Positions 15,858 through 26,994 of a DNA stretch of 64,000 nucleotides are shown here, in pieces. The DNA comes from Thiobacillus denitrificans (GTDB lineage Bacteria > Pseudomonadota > Gammaproteobacteria > Burkholderiales > Thiobacillaceae), in the NCBI GenBank assembly GCA_020723405.1, contig DYIY01000001.1:1-64000 (forward strand), in the 5' to 3' direction. The notes below the pieces were generated by a model. That model had not been told where the DNA came from and did no database searches. It saw nothing but the letters and a program-made list of their open reading frames with translations. Numbering within the stretch: position 1 is the first letter of the stretch; each line of letters starts with the position of its first letter. The position numbers and the translations under genes are program-made.

Positions 15858-16451
15858 ATGCACGCCCCCACCTTGTTCCACGCCGACGACCGATTTACCT
15901 GGCAGGACTATCAAGCCTGGCCCGATGAGGAACGCTGGGAGCTCATCGACGGCGTGGCCTACGCCATGTCGCCGGCACCTTCGACCCGGCATCAACGCGT
16001 CAGCGGCAATCTGTTCGTAAAGTTCACCCAGATGACCGTGGGCAAGCCCTGCAAACCCTTCATCGCCCCCACCGACGTCAAACTCAGTGATCAGGACGTG
16101 GTGCAGCCCGACATCCTGGTGGTCTGCGACCCCACCCGCATCACCCCCACCCACATCGAAGGCGCCCCCGAACTGGTGGCGGAAGTGCTGTCCCCCCACA
16201 CCTCCACCCGGGACCTGCGGGAGAAAAAGGCCCTCTACGAACGCACCGGTGTGGGCGAATATCTGGTGGTGGATCCCCTGGAAAACTACGCCATCCGCTT
16301 CCTCCTCACCGACGACGGCTACGACAAGGGCACCGTCTTCGGCCCGGACCAGATGCTGGAACTGAAGACTCTGGCCGACCAGGGCATTCCCCTCTGGGAA
16401 GTATTCGAACTGCCTGCCCCCGCCAGCGAGGCGAACCCGGCCCAGGCCTGA
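15858..16451 (+). CDS. Uma2-family (DUF820) putative endonuclease
   Basis: A 197-residue protein of the Uma2 family, which has a restriction-endonuclease-like PD-(D/E)xK fold. Seen: WELIDGVAYAMSPAPSTRHQRV near the N-terminus, then VVQPDILVVCDPTRI with the metal-binding Asp, and ELVAEVLSPHTSTRDLREKKALYERTGVGEYLVVDP with the Glu/Lys pair. The family is abundant in cyanobacteria and patchy in proteobacteria; its cellular role is unknown and nuclease activity is assumed from fold. It stands alone, between a tRNA gene and a transporter, a common place for acquired genes. Start chosen at 15858 because the family begins with this segment. Confidence 0.85.
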   Translation: MHAPTLFHADDRFTWQDYQAWPDEERWELIDGVAYAMSPAPSTRHQRVSGNLFVKFTQMTVGKPCKPFIAPTDVKLSDQDVVQPDILVVCDPTRITPTHIEGAPELVAEVLSPHTSTRDLREKKALYERTGVGEYLVVDPLENYAIRFLLTDDGYDKGTVFGPDQMLELKTLADQGIPLWEVFELPAPASEANPAQA

Positions 16452-16485
16452 CCCCACCACCCGGCCCGGCCGGGCGCCTCCCTTC

Positions 16486-17841
16486 GTGAATCCCCCCTCC
16501 CCCACCGGCGCCCTGTTGCGCCTGGCCGGTCCCATGTACGTGGCGCAACTGGCCATGATGGCCAACAGCGTCATCGACACCGCCATGGCCGGACGCCTCT
16601 CGGCCCTGGACCTGGCCGCCGTGGGCGTGGCCAGCACCATCCAGGTCACCATCCTCATGTCCCTCATGGGCGTGTTGTTCGCCCTGCCGCCCCTGGTGGC
16701 CCACCTGCACGGGGCCGGACGGGCGGAGGACATCGGCCGGGAACTGCACCAGAGCGTGTGGATCGCCATGGCCCTGGGGCTTCTGGCCAGCCTGCTGCTG
16801 CTCAACCCGGAGCCCTTCCTGGCCCTCTCCCGACTGCAACCCGACGTGGAAACCAAGGTGCGGGCCTACCTCACCGCTTCCGTGTGGGGCGTGCCCGCCG
16901 CCCTGGCCTTCCGCCTGTTCATGGGCCTGTTCACCGGCCTGGGCCACACCCGGCCCATCATGGTCTTCAATCTGGCGGCCCTGACCATCAAACCGCCCCT
17001 CAACGCCGTGTTCATGTACGGCCTGCTGGGCGCCCCGGCCCTGGGCGGGCCGGGCTGCGCCGTGGCCAGCGCCATCGAATACTGGCTCATTGCCCTGGCC
17101 GCCTGGGCCTGGTGCCTGGGCAAAGCGGAATTCGCCGCCTACCGCCTGGGCGCCCCCCTGGCCCGGCCCCACTGGCCGGCCATCCGCGACTTCCTCAAGC
17201 TGGGGGTGCCCATCGCCCTCACCTTCATCGCCGACGTCACCGCCTTCACCTTCATGGCCCTGTTCATCGCCCGGCTGGGCCCCCTGGCCTCGGCGGCCCA
17301 CCAGATCGCCGCCAACCTGTCGGTGTTCGCCTTCATGCTGCCCCTGTCCCTGGGCAACGCCGCCGCCGTGCTGGCCGGCCGGGCCCTGGGAGCCGGCGAC
17401 CTCCCGCTCGCCCGGCAGGTCTGCCACCGGGCCATGGCCCTGGGCCTGGCCTTCGCCATGCCCGCCAGCCTGGCCTTCTGGCTTGGTGCAACCGCCATCG
17501 CCACCGCCTACACCACCGATCCCCAGGTGCGCGCCCTGGCCGTTCCCCTCATCGCCCTGGTGGCCATCTATCACCTGGCCGACGCCCTCCAGGCCGTGGC
17601 GGTCAACGCCCTGCGCGGCTACAAGCGCACTGCCGTGCCCATGTTCATCTACACCACCTGCCTGTGGGGCCTGGGCCTGGGCGGCGGCGTGGTGCTGGGC
17701 ATCACCGACTGGCTGGGCCCGGCCCGGGGCGCGGCGGGCTTCTGGCTGGCCGCCATCGCCAGCCTGGGGATGGTCGCGGTACTGGTGGTGGGGTATCTGG
17801 AAAAGGTGAGCCGGGTTTCCTTTGGGCCACGCCGCGGGTAA
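16486..17841 (+). CDS. MATE-family multidrug/sodium antiporter
   Basis: A 451-residue inner-membrane transporter with twelve predicted helices in two related halves, typical of NorM-like MATE efflux pumps. The first helix carries LAGPMYVAQLAMMANSVIDTAMAGRLSALDLAAVG, which matches the family's opening region; the second half begins KLGVPIALTFIADVTAF and includes AAHQIAANLSVFAFMLPLSLG. A GTG start codon is used. MATE pumps export cationic drugs or metabolites in exchange for Na+ or H+; the substrate cannot be told. It converges with the malic enzyme gene on the opposite strand. Confidence 0.92.
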   Translation: MNPPSPTGALLRLAGPMYVAQLAMMANSVIDTAMAGRLSALDLAAVGVASTIQVTILMSLMGVLFALPPLVAHLHGAGRAEDIGRELHQSVWIAMALGLLASLLLLNPEPFLALSRLQPDVETKVRAYLTASVWGVPAALAFRLFMGLFTGLGHTRPIMVFNLAALTIKPPLNAVFMYGLLGAPALGGPGCAVASAIEYWLIALAAWAWCLGKAEFAAYRLGAPLARPHWPAIRDFLKLGVPIALTFIADVTAFTFMALFIARLGPLASAAHQIAANLSVFAFMLPLSLGNAAAVLAGRALGAGDLPLARQVCHRAMALGLAFAMPASLAFWLGATAIATAYTTDPQVRALAVPLIALVAIYHLADALQAVAVNALRGYKRTAVPMFIYTTCLWGLGLGGGVVLGITDWLGPARGAAGFWLAAIASLGMVAVLVVGYLEKVSRVSFGPRRG

Positions 17842-17874
17842 GAACCACGGACGACCCCCTCAACCGTGCAGCAA

Positions 17875-17903
17875 CAAAAAAGCCCCCGCAATGCGGAGGC
17901 TTT
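17875..17903 (-). terminator. Terminator of malic enzyme gene
   Basis: On the minus strand, AGCCTCCGC-ATT-GCGGGGGCT (one mismatch) is followed by TTTTTTG. It lies between two convergent genes and may also act weakly on the plus strand. Confidence 0.8.
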
Positions 17904-17920
17904 GCTGGGTGCGCTTCGGC

Positions 17921-19117
17921 CTACTTGGCCGCCGCTGCCACCGCCGGCGGAATCCGCTCGATGAGGCGCGGGTCGAAGGGCTTGGGAATGATGTAGTCGC
18001 GGCCAAATTCCAGACTGCTCAACTTGTAGGCGTCCAGCACTTCCTGGGGCACCGGTTCCCGGGCCAGGCCGGCCAGGGCCTGGGCGGCGGCGATCATCAT
18101 GGGCTGGGTGATGGCCTTGGCCCGGGCGTCGAAGGTGCCCTTGAAGATGTAGGGGAAGCCCAGGACGTTGTTGACCTGGTTGGGGTAGTCGGAGCGGCCG
18201 GTGGCCATGAGGGCGTCGTCCCGGCAGGCGTGAACCTGGGCGGGGGTGATTTCCGGGTCCGGGTTGGCCATGGCGAAGAGGATGGGCTTGGGGGCCATGC
18301 TTTTCACCATGTCCTGGCTCACCAGGTTGGGGCCGGAGACGCCGATGAACACGTCGGCACCGGCCATGGCGTCGGCCAGGGTGCGCATGTCGGTGGTCTT
18401 GGCGAATTCCTGCTTGTGGGCGTTGAGGTCGGTGCGGCCGCTGTGGATGACGCCCTTGCTGTCCACCAGGGTCATGTTGGCCTTGTTGCCGCCCATGGCG
18501 ATCAAGAGGCGCATGCAGGCCAGGCCGGCGGCGCCGGCGCCCAGGCAGGTGAGCTTGATGTCGGAAAGCTGCTTGCCCTGCACGTCGAGGGCGTTGAGCA
18601 GGCCGGCGCACATGACCACGGCGGTGCCGTGCTGGTCGTCGTGGAAGACGGGGATGTCGAGTCTCGCCTTCAACGCTTCCTCGATCTCGAAGCAGTGGGG
18701 GGCGGCGATGTCTTCCAGGTTGATGCCGCCGAAGGTAGGGGAGATGTTCACCACGGTTTCGATGAAGCTGGCCACGCTGGGGGCGTTGACTTCGATGTCG
18801 AAGACGTCGATGCCGGCGAAGCGCTTGAACAGGATGCCCTTGCCTTCCATGACCGGCTTGCTGGCCAGGGGACCCAGGTTGCCCAGGCCCAGGATGGCGG
18901 TGCCGTCGGTGATGACCGCCACCAGGTTGCCCTTGTTGGTGTAGCGGTAGGCGTTGGCCGGGTCCTCGGCGATCTTGCGCACCGGTTCGGCGACCCCGGG
19001 GGTGTAGGCCAGGGACAGTTCGTACTGGGTGGCGCAGGGCTTGGAGGATTCCACGGAGATTTTTCCGGGACGGGGAAACTCGTGGTACTCCAGGGCTTTC
19101 TGGTTCAGGTCGCTCAT
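17921..19117 (-). CDS. Malic enzyme, short form without PTA domain
   Basis: A 398-residue oxidative decarboxylase converting malate to pyruvate with NAD(P)+. Conserved segments: ELSLAYTPGVAEPVRKIAEDP (catalytic Tyr), YRYTNKGNLVAVITDGTAILGLGNLG, DIPVFHDDQHGTAVV (metal site) and LGAGAAGLACMRLLIAMGG (nucleotide-binding glycine motif). Many proteobacterial malic enzymes (MaeB) are about 760 residues and carry a C-terminal phosphotransacetylase-like domain; this one ends after the malic domain, like the short SfcA/YtsJ-type forms. There is no sign of truncation: a terminator follows the stop. Cofactor preference cannot be decided here. Confidence 0.93.
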   Translation of the reverse strand: MSDLNQKALEYHEFPRPGKISVESSKPCATQYELSLAYTPGVAEPVRKIAEDPANAYRYTNKGNLVAVITDGTAILGLGNLGPLASKPVMEGKGILFKRFAGIDVFDIEVNAPSVASFIETVVNISPTFGGINLEDIAAPHCFEIEEALKARLDIPVFHDDQHGTAVVMCAGLLNALDVQGKQLSDIKLTCLGAGAAGLACMRLLIAMGGNKANMTLVDSKGVIHSGRTDLNAHKQEFAKTTDMRTLADAMAGADVFIGVSGPNLVSQDMVKSMAPKPILFAMANPDPEITPAQVHACRDDALMATGRSDYPNQVNNVLGFPYIFKGTFDARAKAITQPMMIAAAQALAGLAREPVPQEVLDAYKLSSLEFGRDYIIPKPFDPRLIERIPPAVAAAAK

Positions 19118-19236
19118 GTCTTCCTCTCGATGGCTGAAAAGCGCGGTCGCTCGTTGATTTATACGCCAGCGGTTGGCGACCGTGGCCAAAGTTTAGCTTG
19201 CTGCATTGCAAAAAAACAGGCGGCCGGCGGTGGGGT

Positions 19237-21612
19237 TTATTGACCCGCCGGTTCTTCCAGCAGGGGGCCGGTGAGGGGCTCCGGCTTGTGCAGGGCGAAG
19301 CCCTGGGCGTAGTCCACGCCCATTTCCTTGAGGATCTCGGCGATGACCGGCTTGTGCACGTATTCGGCGATGGTCCTGATGCCGTGGACCCGGGCCACCT
19401 CCATGATGGAGCGGACCACGGCGTAGTCCCGGGCATCCGTGTGCAGGTTCTTGACGAACAGGGCGTCGATCTTGAGGAAGTCCACTTCCAGGCGGCGCAG
19501 GTAGGCGAAGGAGGACAGGCCGGCACCGAAGTCGTCCAGGGCCACGGTGGCGCCCATGGCGCGGACCCGCTGGATGAAGGCCAGGGCCCGGTCCAGGTTG
19601 CCGATGGCGGCGGTCTCGGTGATCTCGAAGCAGATGCGCGCCGGGTCCACGGCGTAGCGGGTGAAGCAACTGGCCACGTAGTCCCCCAGGTCGTCGGCCG
19701 ACAGGGTGACGCCGGACAGGTTGACGGCGATGGTGGCGTCCCGACACAGGGGGCAGCGGTCCATGCCCGTATCCTGGCCCACGGCCTGGCAGACCCGATC
19801 CACCACCCAGCGGTCCAGTTGGGGCATGAGATTGAAGCGTTCGGCGGCGGGGATGAACACCCCGGGGGAAATGAGCCGGCCCTGCTCGCTGACCATGCGC
19901 AAGAGGATTTCCACGTGTTCCCCCAGGCCCGGCTGGAGGGGTACCACCCGCTGGTAATGCAGGGACAGGCGGTCTTCCTTGAGGGCGGTGGCGATCTGGG
20001 CCACCGAAAGAAACTGGGCCCGCTGGGACTGGTAGTAGGGGTCGGCCGCGTCATAGACCTCGATGCGGTTGCGCCCCTTGTCCTTGGCGGCGTAGCAGGC
20101 CTGATCGGCGGCGATGAGCAGTTCGTCCATGCCCTGGCTGGCGTCCTTGAACTCCACCATGCCGATGGAGGCGCCGATATGGAAATACTGGCCTTCGTAG
20201 ACGAAGACGTGGCTGCGGATGCTGTCGATGAGCTTCTCGGCCCGGCGCCGGGCATCCACCAGGCCGGCATCCAGCAACAGGCCGAATTCGTCGCCCCCCA
20301 GGCGGGCCAGGAAACCTTCCAGCACGCTGTTGCGCATGACGCTGCTGATCTCCCGCAGCAACTGGTCACCGGCGGAGTGGCCGCAGGTGTCGTTGACCAG
20401 CTTGAACTGGTCCAGGTCGATGTACAACAAGGCCCGGGCCTGGCCGCCCCGGGCCAGGGCCTGGAGGGCGGCATCCACCTGGACTTCGAAGGCACGGCGG
20501 TTGTGCAGACCGGTGAGGGCGTCGTGGCTGGCCTGGTAGGCCAGTTCCTCCCGGGCATGATGTTCCAGGGAAATGTCGCGAATGCTGGAACGGTAGCCCA
20601 GGGCGCTGCCGTCTTCGGCGAAGATGGGCTGCCAGGACATGGCCACCCAGATGGTGGGCCCGTCCTTGCGGCGGATGCGGAATTCCTGATCCTGGCCGGT
20701 CTTGCCCGACAGGCCCAGATCGTGGCAGCGGCCCACCAGGTCCCGGTCGTCGCCGTGCACCAGACCCAGGGGATAGTCGGCCATGGCCTGGCATTCCGTC
20801 GGGGTGTAGCCGGTAACCCGCTCCACCGCCGGGTTCACCCAGCGCAGGCGGCCATCCGGGGCGAACCAATTCTCCCAGCCGTAGGTGTAGTCGGCGATGG
20901 CCCGGGAGCGCTGTTCGCTCTCGGCCAGGGCATCCACCCGGCTTTGCACGGCGCCGGCCATGCGGTTGAAGCGCTCCGCCAACTGCCCCACCTCGTCACC
21001 GGCCTGCAAATCCAGGCGGGCGGCATAGTCTCCCTGGGCCACCCGGGCACTGGCGTCCATGAGCGCCGTCAGATGCCGGGTCAGCCAGAAGCCGATGAGG
21101 GAGAGCAGCACCAGGGTGGTGGCGATCTCCACCAGGGCAATGAGGCCGCCCTGGGACAACACTTCGGCCTTTGCGGCATGGATGTAGGCCGTGGAATAGC
21201 CATACTGAACGTGGCCGTATATCTGGTTCAGATAATCCACCGCAAAGCGCACGTGGGCCAGATCGCCCGCACCGGGGCCCGGATCGGGCAGCGGTTCGGC
21301 ATCGTTCCACCCCGAAGCCGCCAGGATGCGTCCTCCCTGGTCGGTGACCACCAGATAGCGCACGTCGTCGGCCTTGCGCCAGCCATCCAGGATGTCCCGC
21401 AGGGTGGCGTAGTCCCGGGAAGCCAGGGGCAAGGCCACAGCGGTCTTGTAGGCCAGTTCGATGGCCTGGATCCGGGCCGCCGCCTGCTGCTCCAGGTGGC
21501 CCTGGATCAAACGCACGCTGTTGCCCACCAGCAAGGCCAGCATGACCACCTCCACCAGCACGCTGGCCAGCAGCAGTTTGCCGCGCAGGGACAGGTTGCT
21601 CCAACGCACCAT
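19237..21612 (-). CDS. Membrane GGDEF/EAL protein with PAS and HAMP
   Basis: A 791-residue cyclic-di-GMP protein. Two membrane helices (about 10-32 and 152-175) flank a periplasmic domain; HAMP (176-225) and PAS (235-365) precede GGDEF and EAL. The synthase motif RLGGDEFGLL is intact, but the product-inhibition RxxD site is absent. The phosphodiesterase domain reads EILLR in place of EALLR yet keeps the Asn (AVNLSG), Glu (EITET), Asp pair (ALDDFGAG), Lys (FLKID) and Gln (AQGF), so it may be active. It follows, by 11 bases, a gene for a PhnD-like periplasmic binding protein that probably supplies its input signal. Confidence 0.93.
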   Translation of the reverse strand: MVRWSNLSLRGKLLLASVLVEVVMLALLVGNSVRLIQGHLEQQAAARIQAIELAYKTAVALPLASRDYATLRDILDGWRKADDVRYLVVTDQGGRILAASGWNDAEPLPDPGPGAGDLAHVRFAVDYLNQIYGHVQYGYSTAYIHAAKAEVLSQGGLIALVEIATTLVLLSLIGFWLTRHLTALMDASARVAQGDYAARLDLQAGDEVGQLAERFNRMAGAVQSRVDALAESEQRSRAIADYTYGWENWFAPDGRLRWVNPAVERVTGYTPTECQAMADYPLGLVHGDDRDLVGRCHDLGLSGKTGQDQEFRIRRKDGPTIWVAMSWQPIFAEDGSALGYRSSIRDISLEHHAREELAYQASHDALTGLHNRRAFEVQVDAALQALARGGQARALLYIDLDQFKLVNDTCGHSAGDQLLREISSVMRNSVLEGFLARLGGDEFGLLLDAGLVDARRRAEKLIDSIRSHVFVYEGQYFHIGASIGMVEFKDASQGMDELLIAADQACYAAKDKGRNRIEVYDAADPYYQSQRAQFLSVAQIATALKEDRLSLHYQRVVPLQPGLGEHVEILLRMVSEQGRLISPGVFIPAAERFNLMPQLDRWVVDRVCQAVGQDTGMDRCPLCRDATIAVNLSGVTLSADDLGDYVASCFTRYAVDPARICFEITETAAIGNLDRALAFIQRVRAMGATVALDDFGAGLSSFAYLRRLEVDFLKIDALFVKNLHTDARDYAVVRSIMEVARVHGIRTIAEYVHKPVIAEILKEMGVDYAQGFALHKPEPLTGPLLEEPAGQ

Positions 21613-21623
21613 GGCAGTCCGGC

Positions 21624-22448
21624 TCAGAGGCCCATCATCTGCTTCACGATGGGCACGTAGGGTTGCAGGATCTTCAGATCCCCGGGCCCGATGGCGTCAT
21701 AACCCTGGTAACCGGTGTCCTTGAAGAAAGCCAGGCCCTCCGGCGTGGCGGGGAAGGCAGCCAGAGCGTCGCGCACCTGGTCCACCGTGGCCTGGCCCAG
21801 GCGGCCCTGGGCCAGGGTCATGAGATGGGGCACCTGGACCGTGGTGGGCAGTTCCGCCACCTTGGCCCGCACGTCGGGGGGCACTTGCTTGAGGGGGGTG
21901 TAGGTGGTGAGGGCGGCATCCAGGTCCCCCACGGCCACGGCGGCGATGGCCGCCCCATGGGTGGATTTTTCCAGCACGTCGAAATCCCGCCCGGCTTGCA
22001 GGCCGTTGTCCGCCAGCCACTTGAGCCCCACGATGGAAGACACCGACAAGCGGTTGGACAGGCCGACCCGCTTACCCTTGAGCTGGTCCGCGGCACGGAT
22101 GCCGGCATCGGCGCGCACCACGAAGATGGGCCGCAGGCTGGCCTTGTAGTGAAAAAGGGGGACGTAGCCCTGCTCCATGCACATGACGCCGAAATGGGGG
22201 CCGGTGATGAGCAGATCGAAGGCCCCGGCCAGGGAGTCCCGGTGGAAAGCAGCGTAGTCCGCCGAGGTATAGATCTCCACCGGCCGGCCCAGACTCGCCT
22301 CCAGATGCTGGCGCAGGGGCTGGTGGGTCTTGATCAGGGCCAGGGTACTGTTGAAGGGCATGATGCCCAGCCGCAGAGCGGTCTGTTGCCCCCATGCCGG
22401 CACCAGGCAGAGCAGCCAGACCACGAACAGGGAAGCAAGGCGGGGCAT
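21624..22448 (-). CDS. PhnD-like periplasmic substrate-binding protein
   Basis: A 274-residue exported protein with a signal peptide ending PAWG. It has the PhnD/phosphate-phosphonate binding-protein pattern: LRLGIMPFNSTLALIKTHQPL, then GAFDLLITGPHFGVM, KGKRVGLSNRLSVSSIVGLKWL and ALTTYTPLKQVP. No ABC permease or ATPase gene is nearby. It is instead the first gene of an operon with a membrane GGDEF/EAL protein, so it is more likely a sensory ligand-binding partner than a transporter part. The ligand is unknown; phosphonate should not be assumed. Confidence 0.85.
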   Translation of the reverse strand: MPRLASLFVVWLLCLVPAWGQQTALRLGIMPFNSTLALIKTHQPLRQHLEASLGRPVEIYTSADYAAFHRDSLAGAFDLLITGPHFGVMCMEQGYVPLFHYKASLRPIFVVRADAGIRAADQLKGKRVGLSNRLSVSSIVGLKWLADNGLQAGRDFDVLEKSTHGAAIAAVAVGDLDAALTTYTPLKQVPPDVRAKVAELPTTVQVPHLMTLAQGRLGQATVDQVRDALAAFPATPEGLAFFKDTGYQGYDAIGPGDLKILQPYVPIVKQMMGL

Positions 22449-22621
22449 GGGCGTACCTTTCCGGGAAAAACCGGCGTGGAATCAGGGGCCGATATTACTT
22501 AAGTTATATTCGACCCTCGACGGATTTTCTTTAGCGCCGGGGGCATCGCCCACAAGGGAAGCGGGCAGACCGGCCAGCTTTGGTTAGAATTTTGACTTTC
22601 GCAAAACAAAGACCCCCTGCC

Positions 22622-25276
<2,655 letters not shown>

Positions 25277-25359
25277 GGCCGGAAAAGGGCCGCCCCACCG
25301 GGGGCGGCAGGCAGGGAGGCGTTCGGTTCGACCCGTTGCACCACCAACAAGGAGACGAC

Positions 25360-26157
25360 ATGAAAACACTGACCCAATCCCTGCTCGCCCTGCTGGCCGG
25401 CGGCACCGCCCTGGCGGCCACGGCCCAGTACACCCCCAGCTACCCACCGGTGCTGATCGGCCCCGGCGCCCCCACCCAGGGCAACCCCTTCCTGCAATAC
25501 CTGCCGGTACCGGGTGCCTTGCCCAGCCTGCCTACCCTGCCCAGCCTGCCCGCCGCCATCCCCGGGATTGGCTTCAACCCCCTGCTCTTGTTCGGCAGCG
25601 GCCAGCCTGTCTCGCCCAAACCCTACACCATGCGTCAGACCATTCCGCCGGAAGCCAAGCGGCAGATGATGCAGCTCATGATGCCGATGATGACCAACGT
25701 CATGCGCATGTCCATGCCCGACGCCATGGCCTGGATGTCCCACAAATACAAGGCCAAGCCTGGCCTGTCCTTCGACGACGTGCTGGAATCCATGAACCTG
25801 CGCGCCAACAAGCTGAATTTCAAATACGTGGGCTCCAACCTCATGTGGAAGGACTTCAAGGCCGTTCTCAACGACCAGGACGCGCCACGCATCGAGGTGC
25901 ACAGCTACTGCGACATCAAGGTGGGTCGGGATCTGCTCAAGATCAGCCCGGAATTCCTGGTCTTCCTGCCATGCCGCATCGGCATCATGGAAGATGCCAA
26001 CAAGGACATCTGGGTGATGATGCTGGACTGGAACCTGGACTGGGTGAAGGGCTACGAAGGTTCCATGGGTGTCACCCCGGAACTGGCCCAAGGCGCCCTG
26101 GACATCCGCGACAAGATGGACGAAATCATGCGCGCGGGCGCCAATGGGGATCTTTGA
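25360..26157 (+). CDS. Exported DUF302-like protein
   Basis: A 265-residue protein with a signal peptide (1-22, ending GTALAATAQ). A Pro/Leu-rich linker (LPVPGALPSLPTLPSLPA region) follows, then a methionine-rich stretch (RQMMQLMMPMMTNVMRMSM, about 104-122). The C-terminal part (about 133-225) looks like DUF302: LSFDDVLESMNLRANKLNFK, then HSYCDIKVGRDLLKISPEF, FLPCRIGIMED and WVMMLD. DUF302 proteins are small periplasmic proteins of unknown role seen near sulfur oxidation and respiratory genes. The Met-rich run could bind copper; that is only a suggestion. AAGGAG precedes the ATG. Confidence 0.7.
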   Translation: MKTLTQSLLALLAGGTALAATAQYTPSYPPVLIGPGAPTQGNPFLQYLPVPGALPSLPTLPSLPAAIPGIGFNPLLLFGSGQPVSPKPYTMRQTIPPEAKRQMMQLMMPMMTNVMRMSMPDAMAWMSHKYKAKPGLSFDDVLESMNLRANKLNFKYVGSNLMWKDFKAVLNDQDAPRIEVHSYCDIKVGRDLLKISPEFLVFLPCRIGIMEDANKDIWVMMLDWNLDWVKGYEGSMGVTPELAQGALDIRDKMDEIMRAGANGDL

Positions 26158-26205
26158 GGAGTAGGGGCAAGGCCCCCTCGCCCGCCACCCCAAGGGGTAA
26201 AGGCC

Positions 26206-26295
26206 GATGGGGTTCGCTTCGCTCACCCCATCCTACGTCCCCCGGCGCAGCCCCCACCCCGCCAAAACAAGGGTGTGGTGAGCGTAGCGAACCGC
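26206..26295. repeat. Family B palindromic repeat pair
   Basis: Unit 26206-26237 starts GATGGGGTTCGCTTCGC and ends CATCCTACG; unit 26271-26295 is its inverse (GGGTGTGGTGAGCGTAGCG...). The same family appears three times at 43111-43265. It fills the gap between the convergent DUF302 and lemA genes (26158-26308). Confidence 0.8.
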
Positions 26296-26308
26296 ACCAG
26301 CGCCACGA

Positions 26309-26947
26309 TCACCGGCCGCTGTCGTACCCCGGTGTGGCGGCCGGCGCCGGGGCGTCGCCGCCGAAGTCCACCGTGGGCGGTGCCGCCAGGGCCTTTTCGT
26401 TTTCCACGGTGAAATTGGGCTTGGTCTCGTGGCTGAACATCATGGCCGTGAGGTTGCTGGGGAAGGAACGCACCGTGGTGTTGTAGGCCTGGACGGCCTC
26501 GATGTAGCGCTTGCGGGCCACGGTGATGCGGTTTTCCGTGCCTTCCAGTTGCGCCTGCAAGTCGCGGAAGCCGGCGTCGGCCTTGAGCTGGGGATAATTT
26601 TCCGCCACCACCAACAAGCGCGACAGGGCACCGGACAGTTCGCCCTGGGCTGCCTGGAACTGTTGCAGGGCGGCCGGGTCGTTGACCAGACCGGGGCCGG
26701 CGGAAATCTGTCCTACCCGGGCCCGGGCAGCGGTGACTTCGGTGAGCACCTTGGCTTCGTGGGCAGCATAGCCCTTCACCGTGTTCACCAGGTTGGGTAC
26801 CAGATCGGCCCGGCGCTGGTACTGGTTGAGCACTTCCGACCAGTTGGCCTTGATGGCTTCGTCCTGGGATTGCAGGGTGTTGTAGCCGCAGCCGGAGAGG
26901 GACAGGCTGGCGGCCAGGAGCGGGACGAGGAGCAGGGTGCGGCGCAT
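26309..26947 (-). CDS. lemA: LemA family lipoprotein
   Basis: A 212-residue LemA-family protein. The N-terminus has a lipoprotein signal ending LSLSGC (lipobox Cys near residue 20). The helical core follows: NTLQSQDEAIKANWSEVLNQ, YQRRADLVPNLVNTVKGYA, LLVVAENYPQLKADAGFRDL, TENRITVARKRYIEAVQAYN, and the closing FSHETKPNFTVEN. LemA proteins are membrane-anchored four-helix bundles of uncertain function. It is last in the tsaB-rimI-udg-lemA run, 47 bases after udg. The C-terminal 20 residues are Ala/Pro/Gly rich. Confidence 0.92.
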   Translation of the reverse strand: MRRTLLLVPLLAASLSLSGCGYNTLQSQDEAIKANWSEVLNQYQRRADLVPNLVNTVKGYAAHEAKVLTEVTAARARVGQISAGPGLVNDPAALQQFQAAQGELSGALSRLLVVAENYPQLKADAGFRDLQAQLEGTENRITVARKRYIEAVQAYNTTVRSFPSNLTAMMFSHETKPNFTVENEKALAAPPTVDFGGDAPAPAATPGYDSGR

Positions 26948-26994
26948 GGTTTCCTCCAGGGAAAGGGCAAGCCGGGACGAGCTTGCCGGAAATA

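Noticed and set aside
17649..20558. 969-codon minus-strand ORF
   Set aside because: Runs out of frame through the malic enzyme and GGDEF/EAL genes and has low-complexity Arg/Pro composition.
25290..25310. Hairpin GCCGCCCC/GGGGGCGGC after acnA as a terminator
   Set aside because: No T-run follows; it may slow polymerase but does not qualify.
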